Part shown: one piece after another, positions 11,405 to 23,300 of the stretch
Layout: each line of letters starts with the position of its first letter
Position numbering within the stretch: the stretch's first letter is position 1
DNA from: Byssothecium circinans
Taxonomy: Eukaryota > Ascomycota > Dothideomycetes > Pleosporales > Massarinaceae
DNA length: 64,000 nt
Direction of reading: 5' to 3'
NCBI GenBank assembly: GCA_010015675.1
Contig: ML977020.1
Coordinates: forward strand, 207,863 to 271,862
The notes under the pieces: generated by a model
What the model saw: the letters and a program-made list of their open reading frames with translations, nothing else
Database searches by the model: none
Told to the model about the DNA's origin: nothing
Position numbers and translations under genes: made by a program

Positions 11405-11947
11405 GTGTATCGGTCTGGGTGGATGTTGTTGCGCTTCGTATCGGAGCTCGAAATTCGAAGTTGCGGGCGCGCTCGACGCGTTGACGCCTCCTTTTCAAGA
11501 GCAGCTGTTATTCTGCCCAAGCAAAGGCTACGAATATATCCTAACGTTAGTAGGTTGTGATGAGAGCTGCCACCTCTGCAGCTTCGACAAGTGGAGCAGA
11601 AATCAAACAATGACCACGACTTTCACGATCCTTGGCAAGCTTAATTCCAATTCGGTGCTAGACCGGGGGTAGCACACGTGATTACGCTTCTTTCACGCGC
11701 ACCATCGTTAGGAAACACAAACGCTCTCTCCTTTTCCGTCAATAAAAGGGGGTGGGAAATAGATTGACAAGGCAACCAAATCGATCAATTAGATAGCAGT
11801 GATTTACCCTCTGCGTCTACCCTTCTACTGCAACATAGTCTATTAATATTCATCTTCATCAAACACAGCAGCTCGAGGCACAAGCACAGATATTAGTACA
11901 AATCTATGCCCCAATATGCAACCAAGGCGAATAACCCCGTACACCGT
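11405..11947. other. Intergenic region between ABCD transporter 3' end and dynactin 5' end
   Basis: It holds the dynactin promoter (minus strand) and the transporter's 3' flank. No frame with recognisable content is present. Confidence 0.6.
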
Positions 11948-14246
11948 CTATTGCGACGTCAATTCTCGAATCCTCTCCTCAATCTCCGGCACCGCTCTGA
12001 GCTGAAGCTCAATCTCCTCTTTTTCACTAAGTCAATGTCAGCACCTGGATTTCAAGCACAATCGGGACAATAGAGGAAAGCTTACTCCTCAAGTACCAGC
12101 CTCCTCTCAGCATCCAACTCCGCAAACACAAACCCACCCTGCCCATCAAACTGCAAGATCCTCTCATGATACTTCCAAAGACTTCGCCTATGACTAACTG
12201 TCATGAGTGTGATCCCCAGCTTCTTCGCTTCCTCATACATCACTCGCTCAATCTCTAGCGTCACTGAGCTCGTGCACTCGTCCAAGATGGCATACTTCGG
12301 ACGATGATAGAAAAGTCGCGCCATGGCGACGCGCTGCTGCAAACCGCCGGAGAGGACGTCGGTCCATTCTTGCTCGGCGTCCCAACCATCGGGTCGGTCG
12401 ACAATTGATTCGATTTCCACGACGCCGAGGATGGCGAGCAAATCCGCATCTGTAATTCCTTTGTCGCGCATGTCACGGAGAGAGTCGGGATAGATTATTT
12501 GCTGGCGAAGAGAGCCACGGGAAAGGTATGGTCGCTGTGGGATGTAGAAGATGTCTTCAAAAGGAGGTTTTCGCACTGTGCCACCATACACAGGCCAAAG
12601 ACCGCCGAGGATTCGGAAAAGACTGCTCTTTCCGCAGCCGTTGGGTCCCACGATGAGAAGGTGGTCACCGGGCTTGACGGTGAAAGTTAATTTGCGGACT
12701 AGAACGTCGCCGTTGGGTGAAACGATGGGGACGTCCTTGAACATGATGTCTTCGCCTTCTGTGACGGTGCCGCGGCCGCGTAGAACGGCTGCATTTTCTT
12801 CGGTGTCGGCGGAGGACACGAGCTTCTTCTCGAAATGGCCGGCTTGGATGTCATCGATGACATCGAGGAGTGTGGAGACGCGCGATGTGTAGCCTGCCAG
12901 CTCAGTGATCTCCTTATATGAGAACATGACACGTCCGAAAGCGTCGGATGACATGAGAAGCATGCGGCGGTTGGTGACGAAGCCTATTGTCACTAATCAG
13001 CACCTGGTCATGCCTAAAGACATAGGAAGACACTCACTCTCTGTCCGATCTCCCATACTCCCCGAACCCGCGCCAGGCACCTTGAAAAATACTGGCACAC
13101 TGCATAACAGCAGCCCCAATGCTCCCCAGAAGTACTTGATGACAAAGTCCTCCATTACACCATGATAAAACCTCCTCCTCAATATTCTGTTCACATGCTT
13201 GATGAGTGTAAAATACCCCTTATCGAGCGTGTCCTTCTCCGCCTCATGCCCATGATACAGCGCCACCTCCTCGCTATTATCAATGAGCCGCGAGTGTTGG
13301 AATCTAAACTCTCCTTCCAACCTCGCCTCATCCGCGACGTACTTTCCAAACGGCGGGGTAAGGGCGCGCATGATATTGGCGGATATCTGGACGAGCAGCG
13401 ACATGAAGAAGAGGCCTTCTCCTCCGACACTGCGCGAGAGCGAGTAGTTGTATATTATCATATCCAGGACAGGTTTCGCGAGATTTGAATACAGCTCAGC
13501 CAAGCTGTTCGAGAATTTGGCGACATCGACGGTGATGAGTTGATCTGCGTTCTTGATACGGTCGTCGAGCGCGGAGAGCGTGTAGAAGGTCATGTGCGAG
13601 AGGTATTTATTGTGTATGTAGTGCGTGAGTCGTGTTCGATATTGTAGCGAGAGCTTGCACTGGTGGTATGAAAGCTGTCATTCGCGTTAGTCTTCCTGCG
13701 TCCTCTCAATCTCTCACTCGGGATACATACCATAGAATTCGTAAACGTTGCAGGTATTGCAACCGTCATCCACCACGCCAATCCCACCAGAAAGTCCCGC
13801 CCTTTCCCTCTCACCAGACTACTGACCAACTTGCCGTCCAACTCCGCAACATACAAGCTAATCATAGTCCTCAGCACCAAGAACACACTGTGTCCAATCA
13901 ACAGCCTGAACTCTTTGCTCTTCCACCCTGGTATACATATCTTCAGCAGCCTCAGGAGGCTTTTGAAGAACTCGCGGTTCAATTCCACCTTCTTGCGACC
14001 TGTGGCTTCACCAGCCGATGGCGTAGTGGCTGTCTTCCTCGACGCGGCGCGCACGGAAGCGGCCTTCTGCTCAGCGATAGCATTACGAATGCGGTTTATG
14101 AGGGCAACGAAGAGAGTAAGGTATACAGCGCGTGAGATGCGTGTCCGGTTCTCGAGGTACAGTTTCGTGAGGTCGTTGACGATGGCTTTGATCGAGGCGC
14201 GGGAGAGACGGTCCCGCGCTGGGACGAACTTGGAGAGGACGGCCAT
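11948..14246 (-). CDS. Peroxisomal ABCD-family fatty acyl-CoA half-transporter (Pxa1/Pxa2 type)
   Basis: Four exons: 14246-13731, 13674-13038, 12983-12086, 12026-11948, joined at GTATGT..CAG, GTGAGT..TAG and GTAAGC..TAG sites, giving 709 aa. The N-terminal ABC_membrane_2 region includes [10 protein letters not shown] across intron 1 and the EAA-like [10 protein letters not shown] motif. The nucleotide-binding domain has Walker [10 protein letters not shown] (about 497-505), signature LSGGLQQR (595-602), Walker B YAILDEC with Asp-Glu 619-620, and a [11 protein letters not shown]-loop. A short helical tail follows, as in ALDP. The protein would pair with a second half-transporter in the peroxisomal membrane to import very-long/long-chain acyl-CoA for beta-oxidation. 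I cannot separate Pxa1 from Pxa2 by eye, so no symbol is given. Confidence 0.93.
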
Positions 14247-14654
14247 GGTACTGGGCTAATATGGGTTCGTCATGGGCAAAACATGCGCAATGGCTTTCAC
14301 CTATTCGTATTCTTGTGTGTACGATCACAGCGATGCAGACACATGTTCACTCAATGATGATGTCGAAACATGTGAATCATGATGCATGCCTCGGCCTTTC
14401 CCCAGCGTCCCCACAAATCGACTAACGCTTTCCGGTTAGCGGCCTTTGAGCTCCGACTTTTGGCTTGTGATTGTCGAGACTGTGACTTCAACCATGATCA
14501 CCACATTGGAGATACTGAAGATGGAGTTTCACATCAATTATTAGAGGGGCTCAGATTGAGGTAACACTACTATTCAAGGCATACGTCACGTCGCTTTCCG
14601 CTCCTCCCTTCTACCACTATGGCCACTTCTCGAACAAGCACGACCACCGTCTCA
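14247..14654. other. Intergenic region between ABCD transporter and peroxygenase
   Basis: About 400 bp. It serves as promoter side of the transporter and 3' side of the peroxygenase. Nothing else is recognisable. Confidence 0.6.
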
Positions 14655-16193
14655 TTAAACCTTTGCCTTCTTCGGACCCAACGGCTTATGCGTAAACCCA
14701 GGGAACTGATTAAACTTCGTCTGATCCAAATTGGCCAACTGCGGGCACGCCAACGGTGCCAATAGCGGACTCAAGATCCCCTTCAAAGTAGCCAGCAGCG
14801 GCTGCAGCCCCAAGATATTCAGCCTCCCAGTGATCTGCGTCTGCTGGACCTGGAACAGCAAGCATGCTAGATTGTTACCTTGGAACAGTGTCCCCGCGTT
14901 GAAAATACCTCCAGTGATGTCGCTCACATCGACACCTGTAAAGGTATTCGGTCGTCCGGTATTACCGCCGAAGGAGAACACTTCTGGGTACTTCGCCCCG
15001 ATGATCACGAGATCCGCCTATATTGCATTAGACAACGAGTTAACGTAAGGGGGTATAAAGGAGCCAAGAGACATACAGCAAGATTAGCGATGCCGTACGC
15101 TCTATCCGGATGCCGCCGATACCAATCCAAAGGGATTCGCTCGGTACCGGCCTTATAAACGAGCGCGTCGTCTTCTCCAGTCACTCCGAAGAAGGACTTC
15201 AAGGTTGCTTTGTTGAGACGGCCATTTGGAAACTCTTGGGAATGATTGGAGAAGAAATTCACGATGAACTGACCCGCTGCAGGGGCGACGACACCTGATG
15301 CTGGCTTCACAAAAGTCAGCACGATCGTAAAAGGCATGTGCAATACAACCTACCCCGATGAAAAAGTATCCATTCGTTTCTCTGCCAAGCGTATTCATCT
15401 CCTTGCTATGGTTCCGCAATATTGTCGGTGTAAAGTTGTCATTCTCGGCTTTCTCGAGCAGGCGTTTGAACCTAGACAGGTCGACGCTGTTTGGGTCGTC
15501 GTACATGTACGCATCGGCCTTTCGAAGTTACTCACGGACAGCATCACACTAGGTGAAATTTCACTCACCCTTGTAATACTTCCATCACCCTCATAGCTAT
15601 TATGGCTGTACGAGATCCCCGACGGCTGCTGGCCAAGCGGCAACAACCCATTAAACGGCCCACCGATCGACCATCTCAATGTCGTCGCATCGCCAGTCAG
15701 TCCGACACCAACAGCAGCTAACACGGTAGCAAGGTCGAGACCAATCGCGTACGCTTTGTTCAGACCACTGGCCACTATAGAACATTCATCAGCACTTTCT
15801 CCGTCCTTGTTGAGCTCTCCGAAGTGGATGTAACTCACATTTCACAATATCCACCACCCCGTCCCTCTCGATAAACCCATGATTCGCCGCTGCATTCAAT
15901 CCAGGACATGGTCCGCGTTTGTCATTCGGCCCCGGATCTTTATACTCGTTGCCGGAACCGGGGCGAACGTCGACGAACTGCTTTGCAGCGTCGAAGATAT
16001 CGCAGGAGAAGGGGCCGCAGTTGTTTTCGTTCTTTTCGTCGAGAACGGGGATCGCAACAGGGACATCGCGCTCTAGATGGGGGGAGGTGGACACAACATC
16101 CTCATGACGCTTGCGTGCGGCGGCCAAGGGACAGCCGGCGTGCGCTAGGACTGTGAGAGCGGTGAGGAGGAATGGGAGCGGATGAAGATGCAT
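14655..16193 (-). CDS. Secreted heme-thiolate peroxidase, unspecific peroxygenase (UPO)/chloroperoxidase family
   Basis: Five exons: 16193-15839, 15774-15569, 15518-15354, 15304-15077, 15017-14655; 438 aa. The start at 16193 is chosen because it opens a clean signal peptide (about residues 1-19). The proximal heme ligand lies in GPCPGLNAAANHGF (Cys96 within Pro-Cys-Pro). Distal side: YEGDGSITR with the Glu-Gly-Asp triad at 179-181 and Arg186. EGD is the mark of peroxygenases, whereas classical chloroperoxidase has EHD. Length is nearer long-type UPOs. The family uses H2O2 to oxygenate aromatic, alkane or fatty-acid substrates outside the cell. A TATA-like element lies about 95 bp upstream. 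The exact substrate cannot be told from sequence. Confidence 0.9.
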
Positions 16194-16286
16194 GACGGGG
16201 ATGGGAAGGTGGTTGAAAGCAGCAACAATACCAAGGATAAACCAGTTCAAAGAAAGGTTATTGTTCAATAATTCTGTACGGCAACA

Positions 16287-16294
16287 TTTTTATA
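16287..16294 (-). promoter_or_regulatory. TATA-like element upstream of the peroxygenase gene
   Basis: The minus strand reads TATAAAAA about 95 bp before the chosen ATG at 16193, a plausible distance for a fungal TATA box with a short leader. It supports the downstream start choice, since the upstream alternative near 16268 would leave almost no leader. Confidence 0.45.
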
Positions 16295-18952
16295 TCAATA
16301 AAGCATTCCCGAAGTACTTATTGCATCCAAAACAGCCGTCTCTTCTCCCGAGGCACAATCGGACGTAACCCTGCTTTTGGCCGTGGATACTCTGGTCGCA
16401 CTACCATGGCTTTATCGACCACCATCACCTAAAAGAGGAAAATAATAGTAGTGACTTTTATGCTTGTATCTTGGCTTTGGTAGCAAGGAAGAGCTTCTTT
16501 TCGTCATTTCCTCAGCCTCACCCGTCCAGATGATTTTACCATGATGTTCAAGTGGCCAATCACACCTCTAATGATGGTAAAGCTGGACCGTCGGTGGTAC
16601 CCTGGCTGGAATCTCTGCTGGAGGGGGCGGCAATCATCCACCTGAAATCGTGCACATGCACACCACTTGTGAACTCGCAATGAGATGGATGACTTGATGA
16701 AGCATATAGTCGTATTCTGCCAGCGGCCTTGGGAGTGGTATGTTTCACTTTCACTGATGTGGGATGTTGAGAAACCTATGCCTTCAGCTTCTCATGATCA
16801 CCAGCACCCGGGATCTTTTCCTTCCGCGCAACAGGGCTCTTCGGCTTCCAGCCATGAAATTTTCGTGTAGGTGGTCGTATTGAAGGCATGACGAGGTTCT
16901 GTGCTAGCATCCAATCATACTTCTCGAGATGTAAAGCCATTGGCGGGTGCGGCTGGCTTCCCGTAACACAAGTCCCCGGGCCCCTTCCGTAGGTAGACAG
17001 GCGAGGTAAGGACTCAAGTCGGAGTCTCCGATGATAGACGTTTGATATATGCTAACACTCTCGCGAAGGGAGAAGTGAGGAGGCACTGAAGATCGTCGCT
17101 TGTAGGCGCTTTTCGTGACTGCGACACTGGCCGGAGATGCGCGGAGGAGTGGATGGTAGGGTAGGTACAGTACAATCAGATAGTGCAAAGGTGTGGAATT
17201 CGATAAGCCGCGGCAGTAGGGTAAGTGGCGCAGTTCCCATTGCGACGATTTTCTTTCCCTGGAATTGTGTGGTAACCTTTTGGGTTGGAAATCGATGGGA
17301 GAGCGATGGAATCAACTCACCAAACTAAATACGATCAGTCATCTCTCTACCTCTCTTCCACAAGTGAAGTAGGTCTAGAAGTTTACAGCACTGAGCTTGG
17401 TACTCGTCGACCTGCCGTCGTCGACACGGCAGTAAACTAGAAAGCATCCTTGCTGAAAATCCCAAGTATCTGAGAAGGTCTAAATACTGCATGGAGGGAG
17501 CGTTGGGTTGCGTCTCTGTTGCGTTTTCCGTGGTATGGCATCGTTTTCATTGTTCGATTTTCGCGTCTTGCAGTTCGCTCTTCCTTTCACCCTTAAAACA
17601 TCTACCTTTTCTGGCATTTCAACATCAAGAACAGTATCGCATCCCCATCTCATACTCTACTTTCAAACACCGCACCAGCCCTTCAGATACAAACTTAACC
17701 CCCTCACCCAACATCTCCCGCCCACCATTAGACCACAGAATGGACAAAACTATCGTATCAACAATACGTATCAATATTAAAGCGAAGCCCGCAGCGTACT
17801 CGCAGCGGAGTACAGTTCGCACCAGCCACCGAAACAAGCGCTAGCCAAATTACCTGTTGTTAAGTTCACTGCATGAAACTAGCCACGCCAGTGGTGCTCC
17901 TCCAGGCGCTGCACGTGGGATTATGGTACAGGGGCCTCGGAAAGCAGAGAAGACCCCTTTGGGTGGCTTGATTGGAAAAATTGATGTCGGAGTCGGAATA
18001 CCTAGGTGCTTAGACTTTAACTTTATCTTGACATTTGGTAGGGTTTCTGACTCCTGATGTTGGTATCAGGGGAGAGGGGAATGCGCATGTCATTGTTGGT
18101 GATGCCGTGTGCTTTATTTTAATATAGAGGGTAGATGGGTACACGGGCTTGTGAATCGCGATACCATGCTGGATAGATGATGCACTTTGTACATCGATTT
18201 TTCTGACAAAATTCTCACGTACTGAAAGGTACTTGAGAACCGCAGTCGTGAAACACGTGCGTACTGGGAAGAACGATGACGAACACCGAATCTAATCAAC
18301 AACGCGGCATGAACATATCACACACGCATCAGAGGTGGGAATCCATCCTTATCTAACCAACCTTAATCGCGGACCATTAAAGTTCTAGAAACTTCATACG
18401 TGGGCGTCAGAATCCTCCGGAAGTCGCTAAAAACGGTCAAAGCGCGGCACCTGGCATTCCTTCTCGATAAGAGATCCTTTGGAGGTTTATCTACATACGG
18501 AGTAGGTGAAGCGAGAGCACATGGTGATGAAAAGGGGCCCGCGCGCTCGGAATTTCGGTGTTGGTGAGATAGGTTCGGGAAAGGAATATGCATTACCAAT
18601 TAGCAAATGAATCTAATTTTGCGAAATCCTACGAGCCACGACTCGTATGTATTGGCGTCAGCCTCGCCGAGCTCGGCAGAATAAGTAAAGTGGTTGAAGA
18701 GATGAATGATCATGCAACTGAATGCGATATAGTAAGATGAAGAGGAAAACGACTCTTGTCGTCTAGATTTGAACCCGCTGTAGCAATAGTGGCACGGGGA
18801 ACTCTATGTTCAATAAGATGAGGCAATATGTACAAGTGAAGAGACATCATGATAGCCAAAAGATAAAACAACGTCGAAAACAATGGACAAGTCCACTAAA
18901 CGCCTCTGCGCATCCCCCACTATCCTTCATGCAAGTGGTAAATGGAATGTAT
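16295..18952. other. Intergenic region between peroxygenase and DUF1996 gene
   Basis: No gene with domain support. A CT-rich stretch at 17.57-17.73 kb on the plus strand leads into a 34-codon frame beginning ATGGACAAAAC at 17740 (stop at 17844). This could be a small gene or merely a leader-like sequence; see findings. The rest has only short, unsupported frames. Confidence 0.5.
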
Positions 18953-20362
18953 TTACTGCTTGTGGACGTGACCGTGCCTCTTGTGCTTGGGGGAGGCGGT
19001 GACGGTAGCGTAGATGACCTTTGTCTCGTAGATAACGTTGTCGTCGCTGTGCAATGGGTTAGAAGGCTAGTAGATATAGAATGTGAGATAGGGTACTTAC
19101 GCCTTGTTAACAGCCGCAGCGGTTGTAGTCTGGGACTTCTTTGTAGATGTTTTCTTGGTAGAAGAAGCAGCCGCCTTGCTTGAAGAGGCGGGAGCAGTAG
19201 CGGAGGGGGCGGCAGAGGAACCAGAGCCGGCGGCAGAAGACTCGGGAGTCGGGGCGCTTGAGCTACCGCTTCCACTGCCGCCAGTAGGAGCAGCAGCGCA
19301 GTCAGGACCAGAGACGGCGGTGGCGGCCTGGGGACCAGCTTGGATGGGGTTGCAGCCCGGGAGCTTCTCCAGAACAGCCTTGTCGTCGCCAGGGTAGGCA
19401 GCCTTTGCTGCGCAAGACTTGAAGTTTGCATCGTTGTCATCATTGACTTGGTCCTGGCCAAAGCACTTCTTCATCTGGTCGTTTCCGCAGCCGCAGCCAC
19501 AGTTGCAGTAACCTTGTTCAGCAGTAGCCTTGGCTAGAACACCCTTCTTCCAGCCGTTGCGGAAATCGGCGTGCCATCCATAGCCAGTTGGGTCACCATT
19601 GGCGAGAACCCACGGTGTGTCGGTTTTCTTGTACTGACCATCGAAGGCTGAGACATCGTACCAGAACTCAATGAAGATGGTGGGGAATCGAGCAGTCTTG
19701 AATCCGGTGGGGCAAGCATCAATACCCTTTCCGCTGTTGGATGGGTAGGCCATGTGGGCAGAGGGGTTCTTCGGGTCGACATCCTTTCCATTCCAGCACG
19801 AAGGAAAAGTGATCTCAGAGGTGAGGCCTTCCTTGCAGGAATCAAATCCCTTAGGAAAGCCGGTGGCATCGATCCTGGAGTAGTTGGGACCGAGACATGC
19901 CCATTTGATGCCAGCCGGGTTGGCGCCATCTGATCGCTTGAATGGGTCTCCAGCAATCATTTGGAAGTTCTCGGGAAACTCAGTGACGTTGGCCCGGACG
20001 TTGCCATCACCAAACTTGTAGTAGAGCTTGAGGAACTTTTCGGGGACACGGTAGAAACCAGTGTTGTTCCCGTTCCAAAAGAGGGTGGGGCGCCAGTACA
20101 AGCTGTTGTCGGGCTTTATGCGAGCAGACGTACAGGTAGAGGATTGGAGGCCGGCGAAGGTAGTGTCTCTAGCGATTCCGTTTCCACCATCGAAGGAATG
20201 AAGATGAGGAGACTGCTGCCCGGGGAACAGAGCGGGATCGAGCCTCTGAATGCTCATGGCAGGGCCCGCACGGTTGTAGAAGGAGAAGTAGGGTCCGCTG
20301 CAGTCAAAGGCGGATGCGGTAGCCGCGAGACCGGCGGTCAGAGCGAAGATGTTGGCAATCAT
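18953..20362 (-). CDS. Secreted DUF1996-domain protein with Ser/Ala-rich tail
   Basis: Two exons, 20362-19101 and 19046-18953 (intron GTAAGT..CAG), 451 aa. The ATG at 20362 precedes a typical signal peptide (about 1-18). Residues about 30-270 form the DUF1996 domain: Gln-Ser-Pro-His-Leu-His-Ser-Phe near the start, SLYWRPTLFW, and conserved paired cysteines. A Cys-rich GYCNCGCGCG patch sits near 285, followed by a Ser/Ala/Pro/Thr-rich, probably O-glycosylated linker, and a basic His-rich tail ending KRHGHVHKQ. DUF1996 proteins are common in fungal secretomes and some have been linked to the cell wall, but the biochemical role is not established. The second exon is supported by conserved phase and by the common NVIYET-type C-terminal block. 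Confidence 0.88.
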
Positions 20363-23300
20363 GGTGTCCGATGTATAGTGCAATGATTGAACGAGTATTG
20401 GTGACTCCTAGCAAAGAATGGGCTAGATATCGAGGAAGTGGGTGAGTCTCGGACTCTGAAGTGAATGTATGAAGGAAAAAATAATGAGTGGATGGTATTC
20501 CTGTACCGGAAGCCTTGTGTGAGACACTGAAGAATGTCACAAATTTGGGCGTTGTCGATATATGTATGACCGCGCTCAGATTGCGGGCCACCCCACTGCG
20601 CGCAGCAGTGCACGTCTCCGTAGGAGTTCGCTAACAAAACTTACCCTTCTAGATTCAGGTGCACACCAACACCATCTGAGTCTGAATGCAGCTAAATGGA
20701 GTAGGATCGCGGACTAAGATTGCCCAGGGGGAGTCGGGCAGCGGCTCGCTCTGTCGGGATTCTAGGAGGATTGACGCTAAACGCCATAGTGGGCTGGAGC
20801 ATGGGAAACCACGAAAAACACGAAGAAAGAGACCAATGGAAATGGGGGAGTAGAAACGAAATGTGGGGGCCTTTCGAAACAAAACGAGAGGAAGACAAAA
20901 CGGCGTCCAAGCACTCGCCGAGATCAACGGGCGGGTCGAAACCGTGAACCAGCGGATCGCTGGTGGCTGATCTTCAAACGACTTGGCGCATGGCTACTGT
21001 GCCCCCTGCAGCGTGCTTTTGCACTGTCACTTCAGCATCAAAAGCAGCCAGATGAATGTTGAGCAAACATGCTGCATGAAGCAGACCGTCTTTGAGGTTG
21101 AAACTCTCCTATTCTGCAAATTTTGTTTGGTCCGACCAGCTCTTGTGTTGGTCGAGATTTGCTGCTGCAGACGCAGATGCATCATCGCTTCCGGACTTCA
21201 GCGCAAATTGTCCCTGCAATCGTTCTCCGTTGGCTCTAAGCCAACCCGAAGCTTTAGAGTAATCCTTCTCCTATAGAGGCGTTGTGATGCTGTCAGCAGA
21301 ATTCAGTGCTTCATTTCCCCTGCGATGATGGCCACAGGCTTCCGTTAACCACCAAATACAGTGCGAAAACTTATCTCCCCACCACCGAGAGCTGGCAGCG
21401 TTCTGAGTCCTGTCTATCGTCATCTTGTTGAGTTTTATCATAACTTGGTCGTTCCATCCACGAATCCTTCGTGCTAAGGTATGCATGTCCACTTGTTCAG
21501 CGTCTATGACTTGCCATTGACGAGAATGCGCACAACTTTTGAGGTCGCGGTGACTCTCAACGCATCGCATCGTGGTCTCGCGCTCGGTCGCTATACTTTC
21601 TTTGTGGTGTCGTCAAACCCGCAGTAGCGTTGAAGCTCCGGAGTGACAGCTCGTGGACGAGTGTCACGGCCGTATCGCTTAAGGAGACCATCATTAGGTA
21701 CTCCGAGACACCTACCACAGCTTTCAATTTAGACATGTCGATCTAAATCTTCCATCGCTGTTCGATTGCCAGACATGTGACACGCGGCAGCATGTAGGTA
21801 ACGCCCGCGCAAGAGAATGATACAACGGGGACGTATCGGCTGGACTTGAACGCTTCGGTAGTTGAAGAACGAAGGTGCTTTGAAGCAATTGGCTGGAGAT
21901 TAATGTTACCACTGTATTACACGGGCGTCTTCAAGTGTAGTGCCGCGTGGTCCCGAGAACTCTATCACGACAGCGCGCATAGAAAACACGACGGTGCGAG
22001 AACCGTGTTGTAATGTCGAAGTAGTCGTCATCGCTCCATCGTTACGTCGCTTAGCCGCACCGATGTATGCCCACCGAAACTGAAGACGCAGTTCGACCGA
22101 GATCCAAGTCTTCTAAGTTTCAGAGAGTAGTCATTAGGTAAATTGCACAAGGATTCTGAAGCAGAAACTATCCAGGGAGTTGGTACACTACATGCAAGTG
22201 CAACGAGCTGTCCCAAAAACCTAGTTTTGGGACAGCAAAACGGCAACGATGCCACGTACTGTGTAAAAGGCTTGAGAGTAACGCAGAGCGAGATCTAGAA
22301 GGAGCTTCAAAGAGAGAACAAGTGGTGATCCCCATCCGGCCTGTAGGAGTCTTGTTGCATTGACCGTACTGCCCGGGCTGGGTGCAGAGGCTGCGATGCG
22401 ATTCTGACAGCTGCCAGTGTCACGACTCTACCTCCAAGATTGGGAGGAGCAGACGTCATTGTGACAGCGTATGAAAAGGCGAATCCCAGGTCGTGTGCAT
22501 GCAGTGGTGCTACCGTGGTACTACCGTGGCTTTTTAGTTAAGCTCTAGTCTGCAAAGAGCAGAGATGAAGTAGGTGTTGTGCATTCCGCGCCGCCCGTGA
22601 CGATGGCATAGATTATGGAAGTGGTGAGATTGATTGAGCATTTGAAGCCAGAGTTGAAGGCACACCCTTTCCAGAGCTTTGCACAATCCTCAGTGTCATG
22701 ACCTTGAAACCGATATTGGTGGAGCAGTCGGCGTCGTCGCAAAGACTACGTCCAGCCGATCTCGAGAGGCAGATGTGAGGGTATGTATTATTGCGACAAG
22801 TTAGTAATAAGTTGGCCTAGTAGCTGGCATCTTTAGGAGAGCCACCGGTTGTTTTGGACATTGGAACCCGTATACCAGGGTCAAACAGGCGTATGAGACG
22901 ACGCTTTCGTTCCGCACGAATTTGGTGCGAATCGAGTAGTCGATGCGTAACAAGTAACAACATAAAGCGATATAAGCGCGCTGACCGTCTTGTGGGATGT
23001 GGATGGCGGGAGTGACCGGAGCTGTTGGGCCGACATCTACATGGCCTTGGCAAAAACCTCAAGCCCTCGAGTCAATACGGAGTTGACTTTGTATTGATGA
23101 TAATTTCAACACAGTGTCGGTCAGATAAAAGATAGACTCTCGCAATTCACAAGTCTCTACAGTGCTGCCTCTACCACCTAGAGGGGTAATGTCACGTGAG
23201 ATACGAGAATAGCTTAGTGTCTTCTAAGGAAAGGGTCATGTGCGCCGGAGCCTTCCAAGGTTCTTCCTTCATACATGTACCTTTTCTGCACGCCGCGTCC

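Noticed and set aside
11948..16193. ABC transporter plus peroxygenase as part of a biosynthetic cluster
   Set aside because: The transporter is a conserved peroxisomal ABCD type, not an exporter, and no core synthase is nearby.
18765..18800. TTGAACCC string that could mark a minus-strand tRNA T-loop
   Set aside because: The flanking bases do not form a T-stem, and no acceptor or anticodon arm can be folded around it.
22545..22780. Possible cysteine-containing secreted-protein fragment on the minus strand (SLCDDADCSTNIGF in one frame, DCAKLWKGCAFNSGFKC in another)
   Set aside because: The two cysteine-bearing pieces are in different frames, no signal peptide or start precedes them, and no splice sites connect them. 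It could be a relic but support is too weak.
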